From assembly GCA_944392805.1 (NCBI GenBank), contig CALXXZ010000007.1:18469-82468 (forward strand): 64,000 nucleotides of DNA. The letters are read 5' to 3'. The DNA comes from an uncultured Clostridia bacterium (GTDB taxonomy: Bacteria > Bacillota > Clostridia > TANB77 > CAG-508). The notes beneath the pieces are model-generated. The model searched no databases and had not been told where the DNA came from. It worked only from the letters and a program-made list of their open reading frames with translations. The translations under genes and the position numbers were made by a program. Below, piece after piece: positions 44,558-53,190 of the stretch (the stretch's first letter is position 1; each line of letters opens with the position of its first letter).

Positions 44558-46042
44558 ATGGCCCAAATTTTAGATGATTTATCAAGAACATTTAATGAGT
44601 TCTTGTTATTACCAAACTTAACAGATGAAAGATGTATACCATCAAATGTATCATTAAAAACACCATTAGTAAAATATAAAAAAGGAGAAGAACCAAAATA
44701 TTCAGCAAATGTTCCAATGGTTTCAGCAATAATGCAATCAGTATCAGGAGAAGAAATGGGAATTGCACTTGCAAGAGAAGGTGGAGTTGCATTTATATAT
44801 GGTTCACAATCAATAGAATCACAAGCAAAAATGGTACATAATGTAAAAAAACATAAAGCAGGTTTTGTAATAAGTGACTCAAATGTAAAAAGTGGAACTA
44901 CATTAAGAGAAGTTAGAGAACTAATACAAGAAACAGGACATTCAACAGTAATGATAACTGAAGATGGAACAGCAAATGGAAAATTATTAGGGCTAGTAAC
45001 TGATAAAGATTACAGAGTATCAAGAGATGATATGAATGCACCAATAGATAATTTTATGACACCAATAGAAAAAATAGTATGGGCACCAGAAGGAACAACC
45101 TTATCAGAAGCAAATGATATAATATGGGAACATAAAAAAGAATGTTTACCAATATTGACTCCAGAAGGAAATTTAAAATATTTAGTATTTAGAAAAGATT
45201 ACGAAGATAGAAAACATAATCCAAATTCATTATTAGATGATAATAAAAGTTATATAGTTGGTGCAGGTGTAAATACAAGAGATTATGAACAAAGAATTCC
45301 TGCATTAGTAGATGCTGGAGTTGATATATTATGTATAGATTCATCAGATGGATTTTCAGTATGGCAAAAAAACACAATTCAATTTGTTAGAGAAAAATAT
45401 GGTGATAGTGTAAAAATAGGTGCAGGAAATGTTGTAGATAAAGAAGGATTTAGATATCTAGCAGAAGCAGGAGCAGACTTCATCAAAGTTGGTGTAGGTG
45501 GAGGATCTATATGTATAACTAGAGAAACTAAAGGAATAGGTAGAGGACAAGCAAGTGCATTAATAGATGTAGTTGAAGCACGTGATGAATATTTTAAAGA
45601 AACAGGAATATATATACCAGTATGTTCAGATGGAGGAATAGTTCATGACCACCATATTACAATTGCTTTAGCATTAGGTGCAGATTTTGTAATGATGGGT
45701 CGTTATTTTGCTAGATTTGATGAAAGTCCTACAAGAATTGTTAAAATAGATAATACATATGTAAAAGAATATTGGGGAGAAGGTTCAAATAGAGCAAGAA
45801 ACTGGCAAAGATATGATATGGGGGGAGATAAAAAACTTTCTTTTGAAGAAGGTGTAGATTCATATATCCCATATGCAGGATCTCTAAGAGATAACTTACA
45901 ACTAACAGTTGCTAAAATAAAATCTACAATGTGTAATTGTGGTGCAATAACAATCCCAGAATTACATGAGAAAGCAAGATTAACATATGTATCAAGTGTT
46001 AGCATCACAGAAGGTGGAGCACATGATGTTATTTTAAAATAG
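44558..46042 (+). CDS. guaB: IMP dehydrogenase, divergent type
   Basis: A 494-residue enzyme converting IMP to XMP with NAD+, the committed step of GMP synthesis. A TIM barrel is interrupted by a CBS-domain pair (about residues 95-230). The catalytic Cys319 sits in [19 protein letters not shown]; classical GuaB has GPGSICTTR with VAGVGVPQ, so this is a divergent subgroup. SDGGI, MMGRYFA and GSNRARNW blocks match the phosphate site and flap. GMP reductase is unlikely given the CBS domains and length, but the divergence leaves some doubt. A TTGCC-GGGGAC remnant of the palindromic repeat lies right after its stop. Confidence 0.85.
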   Translation: MAQILDDLSRTFNEFLLLPNLTDERCIPSNVSLKTPLVKYKKGEEPKYSANVPMVSAIMQSVSGEEMGIALAREGGVAFIYGSQSIESQAKMVHNVKKHKAGFVISDSNVKSGTTLREVRELIQETGHSTVMITEDGTANGKLLGLVTDKDYRVSRDDMNAPIDNFMTPIEKIVWAPEGTTLSEANDIIWEHKKECLPILTPEGNLKYLVFRKDYEDRKHNPNSLLDDNKSYIVGAGVNTRDYEQRIPALVDAGVDILCIDSSDGFSVWQKNTIQFVREKYGDSVKIGAGNVVDKEGFRYLAEAGADFIKVGVGGGSICITRETKGIGRGQASALIDVVEARDEYFKETGIYIPVCSDGGIVHDHHITIALALGADFVMMGRYFARFDESPTRIVKIDNTYVKEYWGEGSNRARNWQRYDMGGDKKLSFEEGVDSYIPYAGSLRDNLQLTVAKIKSTMCNCGAITIPELHEKARLTYVSSVSITEGGAHDVILK

Positions 46043-46060
46043 TTGCCAAGGGGACACTCT
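46043..46060 (+). repeat. Degenerate palindromic repeat remnant after guaB
   Basis: TTGCCAAGGGGACACTCT directly follows the guaB TAG. It resembles the TTGCC...GGGGACAGTC portion of the 34-bp unit, shortened and decayed. Confidence 0.4.
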
Positions 46061-46088
46061 TTAACTTGCTATAATTTTATATAAATAT

Positions 46089-46250
46089 AATTAAAATAAA
46101 TAAAAGCATTTTGTATATCTAAACTTGAAGTTAGAAATTAAAGAAAAAACGATGAGGAATGTTCAATTTTATATTGAAGGAGGCTCATTGTTTTTTCTTA
46201 TAATTTCTTCGAAAGTTTAGCTTATCCAAAATACTGTAAAGCTTTTAATT
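46089..46250. repeat. Long imperfect inverted repeat between convergent genes
   Basis: Arms of about 67 bp (46089-46156 and 46184-46250) pair with scattered mismatches; the best section is AAGAAAAAACGATGAG with CTCATTGTTTTTTCTT, giving A and T tracts on both sides. The core can be a bidirectional terminator for guaB (+) and spoVAE (-), but the arms are much longer than terminators need. The rest of the 247-bp gap shows nothing else. Confidence 0.65.
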
Positions 46251-46289
46251 ACTATTTTTATAAATTATTTTTTTAGAAGATTTTTTTCT

Positions 46290-46676
46290 TTATTCTTTCT
46301 TCATTTTTGGCTTTGAAATTAAAGAAGCAATATAACCAAAGAAAATAGCAGCAGAGATACCACCAGCGGCAGCAGTAACACCACCAGTAAAAGCACCAAG
46401 TATACCAATTTCTTTAACAGCCTTAATAGCACCTTTTGCTAGATTATATCCAAAACCAGTAAGAGGAACTGTAGCACCTGCACCTGCAAAATCAACAATG
46501 TATTGATATATTCCAAGACCACCTAAAATAGCACCAGTAGTAACAAAAATAACTAAAATTCTAGCAGGAGTAAGTTTTGTTTTATCAATCAAAATTTGAC
46601 CAATTACACAAATTAGACCACCTGTAACAAAACATTTTAATAAAGCCATCCATTCTATACTTTGTAACCAATCCAT
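46290..46676 (-). CDS. spoVAE: Stage V sporulation protein AE (SpoVAEb type)
   Basis: A 128-residue membrane protein with four helices, part of the SpoVA channel that moves Ca-dipicolinic acid into the forespore and releases it at germination. FVTGGLICVIGQILIDKTKLTPARILV and the GAGATVPLTGFG motif are typical and mirror those of SpoVAC. Last gene of the - strand operon spoVAC-spoVAD-spoVAE, 18 bp after spoVAD. Confidence 0.93.
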   Translation of the reverse strand: MDWLQSIEWMALLKCFVTGGLICVIGQILIDKTKLTPARILVIFVTTGAILGGLGIYQYIVDFAGAGATVPLTGFGYNLAKGAIKAVKEIGILGAFTGGVTAAAGGISAAIFFGYIASLISKPKMKKE

Positions 46677-46694
46677 AAATACACCTCCTAAAAT

Positions 46695-47696
46695 TTAAAT
46701 TTCAATACTAACTGCATGTGCAATGCCAGGAATAGATTCACCCTGTTGAGTTGAAGTAGAATTGGTTAATGCACCAGTTGCAATTAATAATAATCTTTTA
46801 ATTTTTTTATCTTTTAATTGTTTAAAGAAATATCCAGAAAAAACTGTAGCACAGCATCCACAACCACTACCACCAGAATGAGTATCCTGTTTTTCTTTGT
46901 CAAAAATTAATACACCACAATCATTATAATTAGATTTAATGTTATAACCTTTATCTTGGGCAAGTTCAATTAAAATTTCTTTTCCAACATGACCAAGATC
47001 TCCAGTAATAATTGCATCATAATAATTAGGGCTTCGACCAGTATCTTTAAAATGACAAATAAGAGTATCTAAAGCTGCTGGAGCCATGGCAGCTCCCATA
47101 TTATTAGCATCCTTAATTCCCATATCAACAATTTTTCCACTAGTAATATGAGTTATATATGGCCCTGAACCAGTTTTTGATAAAACTGCACTACCTGCAC
47201 CAGTAACAGTCCATTGAGATGTTTGTGGACGTTGATTTCCTAATTCAAGAGGAAATCTAAATTGTTTCTCAGCACTGCAGAAATGGCTAGATGCGGCACA
47301 TAAAACATTTTGTGCACAAGCTTCTATCATAATTGCTCCTAGACTTAGACCTTCTACAAAAGTAGAACATGCACCAAATATACCTAAAAATGGCATATTA
47401 AGTTCTCTTAGTCCAAAACTTGAAGAAATACATTGATTTAATAAATCACCTGCAAAACAATATTCAATGTCGGTTGAGGAAATTCCAGATTTTGCAATTG
47501 CCATATTAACAGTTTCTTTTATAATTTTACTTTCAGATTTTTCCCATGTTTTTTCACCCCAAAACTCATCTTCTAAACATTGGTCAAAATATTTTGCAAG
47601 AGGACCATCAGCCTCTTTGGGTCCAACAATAGAAGCAACTTCAGTTATACATGGAGGATTATCAAATTTAATAGTTTGTTTTCCTAACTTTTTCAT
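46695..47696 (-). CDS. spoVAD: Stage V sporulation protein AD
   Basis: A 333-residue soluble protein with a thiolase-like fold that binds dipicolinic acid on the outer face of the spore inner membrane. The blocks EDEFWGEKTWEKSESKI, FGACSTFVEGLSLG and GGSGCGCCATVFSGY are characteristic. Its start is preceded by AGGTAGG. The 112-bp gap to spoVAC is filled largely by a palindromic repeat array, so the repeat sits inside the operon message. Confidence 0.95.
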   Translation of the reverse strand: MKKLGKQTIKFDNPPCITEVASIVGPKEADGPLAKYFDQCLEDEFWGEKTWEKSESKIIKETVNMAIAKSGISSTDIEYCFAGDLLNQCISSSFGLRELNMPFLGIFGACSTFVEGLSLGAIMIEACAQNVLCAASSHFCSAEKQFRFPLELGNQRPQTSQWTVTGAGSAVLSKTGSGPYITHITSGKIVDMGIKDANNMGAAMAPAALDTLICHFKDTGRSPNYYDAIITGDLGHVGKEILIELAQDKGYNIKSNYNDCGVLIFDKEKQDTHSGGSGCGCCATVFSGYFFKQLKDKKIKRLLLIATGALTNSTSTQQGESIPGIAHAVSIEI

Positions 47697-47724
47697 AAAT
47701 TACCTACCTTTCTATTTTTTATGT

Positions 47725-47808
47725 CTGTCCCAATTTTTCCTTTTGGGAAAAAAGGGGACTGTCCCAAAATTGCCAAAAGGGAAAAAAGGGGACTGTCCCA
47801 AAATTGCC
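47725..47808 (-). repeat. 34-bp palindromic repeat array inside the spoVA operon
   Basis: CTGTCCC cores at 47725, 47759 and 47793 are exactly 34 bp apart, with AAAATTGCCAAAAGGGAAAAAAGGGG spacers in two parts. The array ends at the last base before the spoVAC stop codon (complement CTA, 47809-47811). Confidence 0.88.
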
Positions 47809-48252
47809 CTAGATAAATATAAAATAAATAAGTCCGACGATAATCGAAGCAGAAATACCGAAAACAAGAACAGGACCTGCTACAGTGAACATCTTTCCTC
47901 CAACACCCATAACATAACCTTCAGATTTGTATTCCATGGCAGGGGAAACAATTGAATTTGCAAAACCTGTTATAGGAATTAGAGAACCAGCACCAGCGAA
48001 TTTTCCAACTTTATTGAAAAGATTAAGTCCAGTAAGAAAGGCACTAAGTGCAATCAAAACTATAGAAACAATGGTTCCTGAAATTTCTGTAGATAAACCT
48101 CGAGATTTGCAGATACTCATTATGATTTGACCTATAGAACAAATCAGACCTCCAACCCAAAAAGCATTAAGACAATTCTTCCAAATAGGAGAATTTGGAG
48201 ATTTTTTGTCTACATAATTTTGATAATCTTTTTTTGAATCTAATGGTTTCAT
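47809..48252 (-). CDS. spoVAC: Stage V sporulation protein AC
   Basis: A 147-residue membrane protein with about four helices, the mechanosensitive channel component of the SpoVA dipicolinic acid system in the spore inner membrane. FWVGGLICSIGQII, the GKFAGAGSLIPITGFANSIVSPAMEYKSEG block and length match the family. First gene of its operon with AGGAGG upstream; spoVAA and spoVAB are absent here, as in many Clostridia. Expression would be expected in the forespore (sigma-G), although I could not define the promoter. Confidence 0.95.
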   Translation of the reverse strand: MKPLDSKKDYQNYVDKKSPNSPIWKNCLNAFWVGGLICSIGQIIMSICKSRGLSTEISGTIVSIVLIALSAFLTGLNLFNKVGKFAGAGSLIPITGFANSIVSPAMEYKSEGYVMGVGGKMFTVAGPVLVFGISASIIVGLIYFIFI

Positions 48253-48272
48253 AATAACCTCCTAAAGATTTA

Positions 48273-48366
48273 TATTACAAACAGTATTTCCCAAAAAATC
48301 AATAAATATACAGTTTGTATTACAAAAATATTACAAAAATATTACAAAAAATACAATTAGATTACA
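48273..48366 (-). promoter_or_regulatory. Cluster of TGTAAT direct repeats between spoVAC and the pilus operon
   Basis: On the - strand TGTAAT occurs at 48342-48347, 48331-48336 and 48320-48325 with exact N5 spacers (11-bp period), with further copies at 48274-48279 and 48361-48366. The arrangement fits TGTWAH-N5-TGTWAH boxes of WalR-type regulators. It lies upstream of both divergent operons. Confidence 0.5.
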
Positions 48367-48381
48367 TTTTATTCAAAACTA

Positions 48382-48409
48382 TTGACTTTTTGTCTAAAAA
48401 AGATAAAAT
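48382..48409 (+). promoter_or_regulatory. Probable promoter of the type IV pilus operon
   Basis: TTGACT at 48382-48387 and TAAAAT at 48404-48409, separated by 16 bp, 40 bp before the first pilus gene and just downstream of the TGTAAT cluster. Confidence 0.55.
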
Positions 48410-48449
48410 AAAAGTAAGTGTAATTATTTTTTAGAACGAGGGGGACAAA

Positions 48450-50063
48450 ATGCCAAGTTATTTAGGATTGTTTATAGAAGACAATTTAATTAAATACGCA
48501 AAAGTTTCAAAAGAAAAAGAAAACATAAAAATTGATTCTTTTGGTGTTAAATTTTATTCTAATATATCTCAAGCAATAAAGCAGATTGTAGAAGAAACAT
48601 ATAGTTATAGAACACCTATAAGTGTTAATTTAACAGAAGAAGCTTATCAGTATTTTAACATGTTTTCATTACTAAACAAAAAAGACCTAGAAAAAGCAAT
48701 TAAGTTGGAATTTGAGTCATATTGTAATGAAAAAGGATATAATCCAAATTCATTAGAAACAAGATATGCAATAGTAAACAATGCAGATGATAAAGAAAAA
48801 CTAAAAGTCATAAATATTAGTGAAAATAAAATCGAATTGAATAAGATTCAACAAAGGCTAGAAGGATATAGAGTTGGAACAATTGCACCAGTATCAATGT
48901 CTATACCTAATTTGATAAATTTCCCTCCTAAAGAAAATGCATTGATTGTTAATATAGAAGGAAAAACAACAATTACAACAGTTATAGACGGAAATGTATA
49001 TAATATTACAACATTAGATGAAGGAAGTAAGGAAATACTTGAAAAGATAAATTTAAAAGAAAATTCTTATTCAAAAGCATATGAAATTTGTCAAAATACA
49101 ACTATATATACAGCTGATACACAGGACTTCGTTGAAGAACAAAGTAGATATCTAGAAGATATAATGCCAACATTATACAATATAGTAGGTCAAGTACAAA
49201 AAATAATAAATGAAAGTGTAGAAACAATTAACAAAGTATACATAACAGGAACACTTTCATGTGTAAATAATATAGACTTATATTTCCAAGAATATTTAGG
49301 AAAAGTTAAATGTGAGATATTAAAACCATATTTTGTACAAAATTTAGTAAAAGAAGTTAACATTAAAGAATATGTTGAAGTAAATTCAGCAATATCATTA
49401 GCTCTATTAGGGCTAGGTGACGGAATAAAAGGAATAAACTTCAAAAAAGGTTCAATAGGAGAAGGTTTTTTAAGTAAAAGCTCAAAAGATAAAGGAAAAT
49501 CAGGCAAGAAAATATTAAATACAAATTTCAATTTTAATGATTTTGGAGAAAAATTCTCTAAAAGTGAAATGGGAATATTAAGAAGTATAATATCATTAAT
49601 TATATTTATAGTAGTTTTTAGTGGATTTTCAATATTATTAACAAATCAAATTGAAGCTAAAACAGAAGAAGTAAATAATGTAATAACTAAAATAAATGCA
49701 CAGATTTCTAGAGTACAAAAAGATACAACTACATTAAACAATAAAACAGATGAATATTCTACATTAATTTCAGACTTAGAAGAAGTAAATAGCAAAATTA
49801 GTGATATGAATGCTAGTAAAAATTTGATTCCAAATTTATTGAATCAAATAATGAATGAAATAGATAAAGATGTACAAATAACATCAATTGAAAATACAAC
49901 AGGAAAACATATTGTAATAGTGGCACAATCTCCAGAATATCCAGCATTAGGATATTTTAAAGCAAAATTAAAAACTAAAAATATACTTCAAAATGTTGTT
50001 TCAGGAAGTAGTATGAAACAAGATGGAATGATAATTGTTACGATAGAAGGTGATTTACCATGA
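48450..50063 (+). CDS. PilM-PilN fusion protein of the type IV pilus
   Basis: A 537-residue protein that joins two inner-membrane platform components usually encoded separately. Residues 1-325 resemble PilM, an actin-like ATPase (LGLFIEDNLIKYAKV start, VNIEGKTTITTVIDG phosphate-type loop, KVYITGTLSCVNN). After a Lys/Ser-rich linker, one membrane helix (about 376-396) and a coiled coil plus small beta domain (400-537) resemble PilN. In separate systems the cytoplasmic PilN tail binds PilM, so the fusion makes sense mechanically. First gene of the operon; its stop overlaps the next start by 4 bp (ATGA). Confidence 0.85.
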   Translation: MPSYLGLFIEDNLIKYAKVSKEKENIKIDSFGVKFYSNISQAIKQIVEETYSYRTPISVNLTEEAYQYFNMFSLLNKKDLEKAIKLEFESYCNEKGYNPNSLETRYAIVNNADDKEKLKVINISENKIELNKIQQRLEGYRVGTIAPVSMSIPNLINFPPKENALIVNIEGKTTITTVIDGNVYNITTLDEGSKEILEKINLKENSYSKAYEICQNTTIYTADTQDFVEEQSRYLEDIMPTLYNIVGQVQKIINESVETINKVYITGTLSCVNNIDLYFQEYLGKVKCEILKPYFVQNLVKEVNIKEYVEVNSAISLALLGLGDGIKGINFKKGSIGEGFLSKSSKDKGKSGKKILNTNFNFNDFGEKFSKSEMGILRSIISLIIFIVVFSGFSILLTNQIEAKTEEVNNVITKINAQISRVQKDTTTLNNKTDEYSTLISDLEEVNSKISDMNASKNLIPNLLNQIMNEIDKDVQITSIENTTGKHIVIVAQSPEYPALGYFKAKLKTKNILQNVVSGSSMKQDGMIIVTIEGDLP

Positions 50064-50785
50064 GAAAAATATTATTAGGATTATTAGCAGTAATGTTATT
50101 AGCACTTTCAATTTATATAGCAGTATATGGAATTGAATTAGGAGGACTAAAAATTAATAGTATTCTAGCAATTAAAGAAGAAAATGAAGTTTTAGAAACA
50201 AAGATTAAAAAAGCTTCACAATTAAGAACTACTCAATATCCTCAAGAAATTACAGTTTTAGAAAGTGCATATAAAAAATTAATGGCAGAAAAAGATAATT
50301 ATGAGCAAATACTTGCTTTAGGAGTAGATGAAAATGGACAACCTATAAATAAAATACAAGAATATGAAATTGAAAAAATATGGGTAGCAATGGGAAATCA
50401 CGCTAAAGCACAAGGTGTAGACTTAAAAATGGATATTACTTCAAATAACTCAATAAGCGGAACATATGATTTGAAGTTTACAGTTACAGGTGGATATATA
50501 CAAATAATAGATTTCTTATATGATGTTGAAAGAGATGATACTTTAGTATTTAAAATAGAAAACTTTAAACTAGTAGCTGGAGAAACAACAGACGTGTTAG
50601 TTGGAACATTCACATGTAAAGACATAAAAATAAACATAAAAGATATAACAGGCAGCAATTCTTCAACAGGAAATTCAGGTAATAATTCAAGTTCTAACAC
50701 GAATTCAAATACAAATACAAATACAACGAATTCAAACACAACAAATTCAAATACAACTAACACAAATACAACAAATACAAGATAG
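50060..50785 (+). CDS. PilO-like type IV pilus protein with Asn/Thr-rich tail
   Basis: A 241-residue protein: an N-terminal membrane helix (about 5-24), a coiled coil (about 45-80) and a ferredoxin-like domain (about 100-190), the PilO layout that aligns the pilus machine. It follows PilM-PilN as in other systems. The last 45 residues are almost only Ser, Asn and Thr in TNTN/TTNSN repeats, encoded by a short DNA tandem repeat, and are unusual for PilO; they may extend into the wall. Confidence 0.8.
   Translation: MRKILLGLLAVMLLALSIYIAVYGIELGGLKINSILAIKEENEVLETKIKKASQLRTTQYPQEITVLESAYKKLMAEKDNYEQILALGVDENGQPINKIQEYEIEKIWVAMGNHAKAQGVDLKMDITSNNSISGTYDLKFTVTGGYIQIIDFLYDVERDDTLVFKIENFKLVAGETTDVLVGTFTCKDIKINIKDITGSNSSTGNSGNNSSSNTNSNTNTNTTNSNTTNSNTTNTNTTNTR
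50690..50782 (+). repeat. Low-complexity tandem repeat encoding Asn/Thr tail
   Basis: Degenerate repeats of AATTCAAATACAA and ACAAATACAAC type encode the Asn/Thr/Ser tail of the PilO-like protein. Such tracts can change in length by slippage. Confidence 0.7.
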
Positions 50786-50802
50786 AAAGGAGTAATGATA
50801 GT

Positions 50803-51219
50803 ATGGCAAAAGTAATAATTAGAGAAACAATAATATCACTTTTAGTATGTTTAGCGATATTATTAATATTGAGTATAGCATTATATAATTACATTCCAGC
50901 TAATAAAGTAGTGCCAGAAACTGTAGAATACACTCCAAGTGCAGATATAAAAGCACAATTAAATTCAGAAGTAGAAGATAATTCTTCAGAAATACTAATG
51001 ACATATGAAATAACAGCATCAGACTTAGATAATTTTGAAAAAACAAATGAATACAACCCAGGAAAAGCAAATCCATTTTCTATAGTTTCATCAGATCCAA
51101 GTGATACAGGAAATGGAAATAATGGAGAAACAGGAAATCCAGGTAATGGCAGTTCAAATGGAGGATCAACTAACAATGGTTCAGGAGGTTCAATATTTGA
51201 AGATCCATCAAGTAAATAA
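50803..51219 (+). CDS. Small pilus-operon membrane protein with Gly/Asn-rich tail
   Basis: A 138-residue protein with one N-terminal helix (about 9-28), a short polar domain ending near residue 95 and a Gly/Asn/Ser-rich tail. The KANPFS segment before the tail recalls the YNPFGKRDPF-type segment of PilP, and its place after PilN and PilO fits a PilP-like role, but similarity is too weak to assign. Expected to sit on the outer face of the membrane. Followed by a 174-bp leader before the major pilin. Confidence 0.55.
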   Translation: MAKVIIRETIISLLVCLAILLILSIALYNYIPANKVVPETVEYTPSADIKAQLNSEVEDNSSEILMTYEITASDLDNFEKTNEYNPGKANPFSIVSSDPSDTGNGNNGETGNPGNGSSNGGSTNNGSGGSIFEDPSSK

Positions 51220-51393
51220 GGTTATATTTAAAATTTAAATATATACAAAAGAAATTCAAAAGAAGAAAGGGGGAAACTTTTTTAAGATACACAAGATAAA
51301 TATATAATTTATCTTACTAAATTTTTAGTTATTAAAATTTTTAAATAAAAATATTCTGCAAAAGCAGAGAAAAAAGAAGGGAGATATTTTATT

Positions 51394-51867
51394 ATGAAAA
51401 ATCAAAAAGGTATAACACTAATCGCGTTAGTTGTTACAATCGTAGTTTTATTAATCTTAGCAGGAACATCAATTGCAATGTTAACAGGAGATAATGGAAT
51501 TATAACAAATGCACAAAAAGCAAGTTATGCAAATACAGAAGGAGAAGTTATTGATAAAATGCAATTAGCATATAGTACAGTTAGTACAGAAGTTAGAGTA
51601 AAATCAGCAACAGAAACAAATTATGATGCATCATCAGAAGAAAATATAACAGCATTTGTAGCTTTAATAAAAAAAGATTTAGAAATAGCAAGTGATGGAG
51701 ATAAAGGATATACAGTTACTCCTGATACATCAGGAAAAACAATTAAAATAACATATTCTGATTCAATATTTAAAACAAGTGGAAAATTCCAGCCAATTGA
51801 ATGTACAATCACATTAACAGCAGATAAAGCTACATTAACAGGACCTAACAGACAAGTTAACAAATAA
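51394..51867 (+). CDS. Major type IV pilin candidate
   Basis: A 157-residue prepilin: leader MKNQKG, cleavage before ITLIALVVTIVVLLILAGTS, then a helix and a small acidic globular domain. Position 5 of the mature protein is Ala, not Glu. It has its own long leader (51220-51393) with short hairpins and a strong GAAGGGAG, and it is followed by a stable hairpin lacking a T tract, as expected for a gene expressed above its neighbours. Substrate of the peptidase at 51943. Confidence 0.85.
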   Translation: MKNQKGITLIALVVTIVVLLILAGTSIAMLTGDNGIITNAQKASYANTEGEVIDKMQLAYSTVSTEVRVKSATETNYDASSEENITAFVALIKKDLEIASDGDKGYTVTPDTSGKTIKITYSDSIFKTSGKFQPIECTITLTADKATLTGPNRQVNK

Positions 51868-51878
51868 TAAAACTACAG

Positions 51879-51906
51879 CAGGCATATACAATAAAGTATA
51901 TGCCTG
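51879..51906 (+). terminator. Hairpin after the pilin gene, no T tract
   Basis: A perfect 11-bp stem (CAGGCATATAC at 51879-51889 with 51896-51906) and a 6-nt loop. No run of T follows, so it is more likely an mRNA 3' stabiliser or partial terminator than a full stop. Confidence 0.6.
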
Positions 51907-51942
51907 TAATAATATAAAACAAAACTAAAGAAAGGCAAGGAA

Positions 51943-52752
51943 ATGAACATATTTTTATATGCAATAATATTTATAATTGGAACATTATTTGGAAGCTTTT
52001 ATACATTAGCAGTATATAGAATTCCAAGAAATATAGATATAATAAAAAAACACTCATATTGCCCTAATTGTAATCATAAATTAGGTTTTTTTGAACTGAT
52101 TCCAGTATTAAGTTATATATTTTTAGGTGGAAAATGTAAAAATTGTAAACAAAAAATAAGAATAAGATATTTAGTGCTAGAATTACTAGGAGGAATAACA
52201 TTCGTAGTATTGGCATTAGCATTAAGAATAAATATAGAAAACTTAAATATACAAGTTTTAATACTATTTGCTTTAACAATATTATATGTAACAGCAGTAA
52301 TATTAATATCAGGAATAGATAAAGAATATATAAAAATAAATAAATCAGTCCTTGCATATGGAATAATCATATCAATATTATATATGATATATCTATATAC
52401 AATAGGAGAAACTAGTATATATAGATATGCTATATATTTAGTAATATATGTAGCATTATTATCAATAGATACAATTCTTTTAAGAAACTACGCTAAAGAC
52501 AGTTATATAATAGATTTATTAATGTTCTTAAACATTATATTTGTATTTACAGAAGCAGAAATATTTATATTAACAATAATAATGGCAGTAATTGCAATAT
52601 TGATATATATATTAATTAGAAAAATAAATCAAAAGAAAAATGGAAATAAGAAAATAAAAATTTCAGAAATACCAATAGGATTTTATATAGGGGCAAGCAA
52701 TATCATAATACTTTTTATAAAAACAGCCCTAACATATTACTTTACACTTTAG
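51943..52752 (+). CDS. pilD: Prepilin peptidase (PilD type)
   Basis: A 269-residue membrane aspartyl protease that removes prepilin leaders and methylates the new N-terminus. The N-terminal GSFYTLAVYRIPRN and the CPNC...CKNC zinc motif (about residues 41-66) are classic. The first catalytic Asp is in SGIDKEYIKI. The second, normally GxGD, is reduced to YAKD near residue 186, an unusual change in an otherwise intact protein. About eight helices. It lies directly after the pilin gene in the pilus operon. Confidence 0.9.
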   Translation: MNIFLYAIIFIIGTLFGSFYTLAVYRIPRNIDIIKKHSYCPNCNHKLGFFELIPVLSYIFLGGKCKNCKQKIRIRYLVLELLGGITFVVLALALRINIENLNIQVLILFALTILYVTAVILISGIDKEYIKINKSVLAYGIIISILYMIYLYTIGETSIYRYAIYLVIYVALLSIDTILLRNYAKDSYIIDLLMFLNIIFVFTEAEIFILTIIMAVIAILIYILIRKINQKKNGNKKIKISEIPIGFYIGASNIIILFIKTALTYYFTL

Positions 52753-52765
52753 AAAGGATACTAAT

Positions 52766-53176
52766 ATGAAAATAAAAGATAATAGAGGTTTTACAGGAGT
52801 AGATGTAGCTATAGCAACAGTAATAATAGTAGTATTTGTGGGATTTATAGCAGGATTATTTGCTAATCTAGCAGTTACATCAGCAAATGTAGAAAGAAAA
52901 ACTAGAGCAACAAATCTAGCAATAGAAATAATAGAAGCATTAAAAGTAACAAACTTTAATGATTTAGTATCAACAGAAGATGACCAGATGACAATAGAAG
53001 AATTAAATAGTTTGTCATTAAAAGAAATAAGCATTCCAAATGGATATTCTTATAAAATATTAATTGAAGATTATCTAAATGGAGGAGTTGTAAAAACACT
53101 AAAAGTAGAAATAACATATAAACAAGGAAAAAATAATGAAAATGTATCAATAGAGACACTAGTAAAAAATATATAG
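52766..53176 (+). CDS. Minor prepilin (PilV-like)
   Basis: A 136-residue protein with a prepilin leader MKIKDNRG followed by FTGVDVAIATVIIVVFVGFIAG. Residue 5 of the mature form is Asp instead of Glu, which may still neutralise the preceding subunit. The segment ERKTRATNLAIEIIEALK is typical of PilV/GspI-type minor pilins, which form the pilus tip. It follows pilD by 13 bp. Confidence 0.8.
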   Translation: MKIKDNRGFTGVDVAIATVIIVVFVGFIAGLFANLAVTSANVERKTRATNLAIEIIEALKVTNFNDLVSTEDDQMTIEELNSLSLKEISIPNGYSYKILIEDYLNGGVVKTLKVEITYKQGKNNENVSIETLVKNI

Positions 53177-53190
53177 CGTGGAGGAACAAT

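Noticed and set aside
47467-47955. Open frame on the + strand across spoVAD and spoVAC
   Set aside because: It is antisense to two intact sporulation genes and spans the repeat array; it has no motif.
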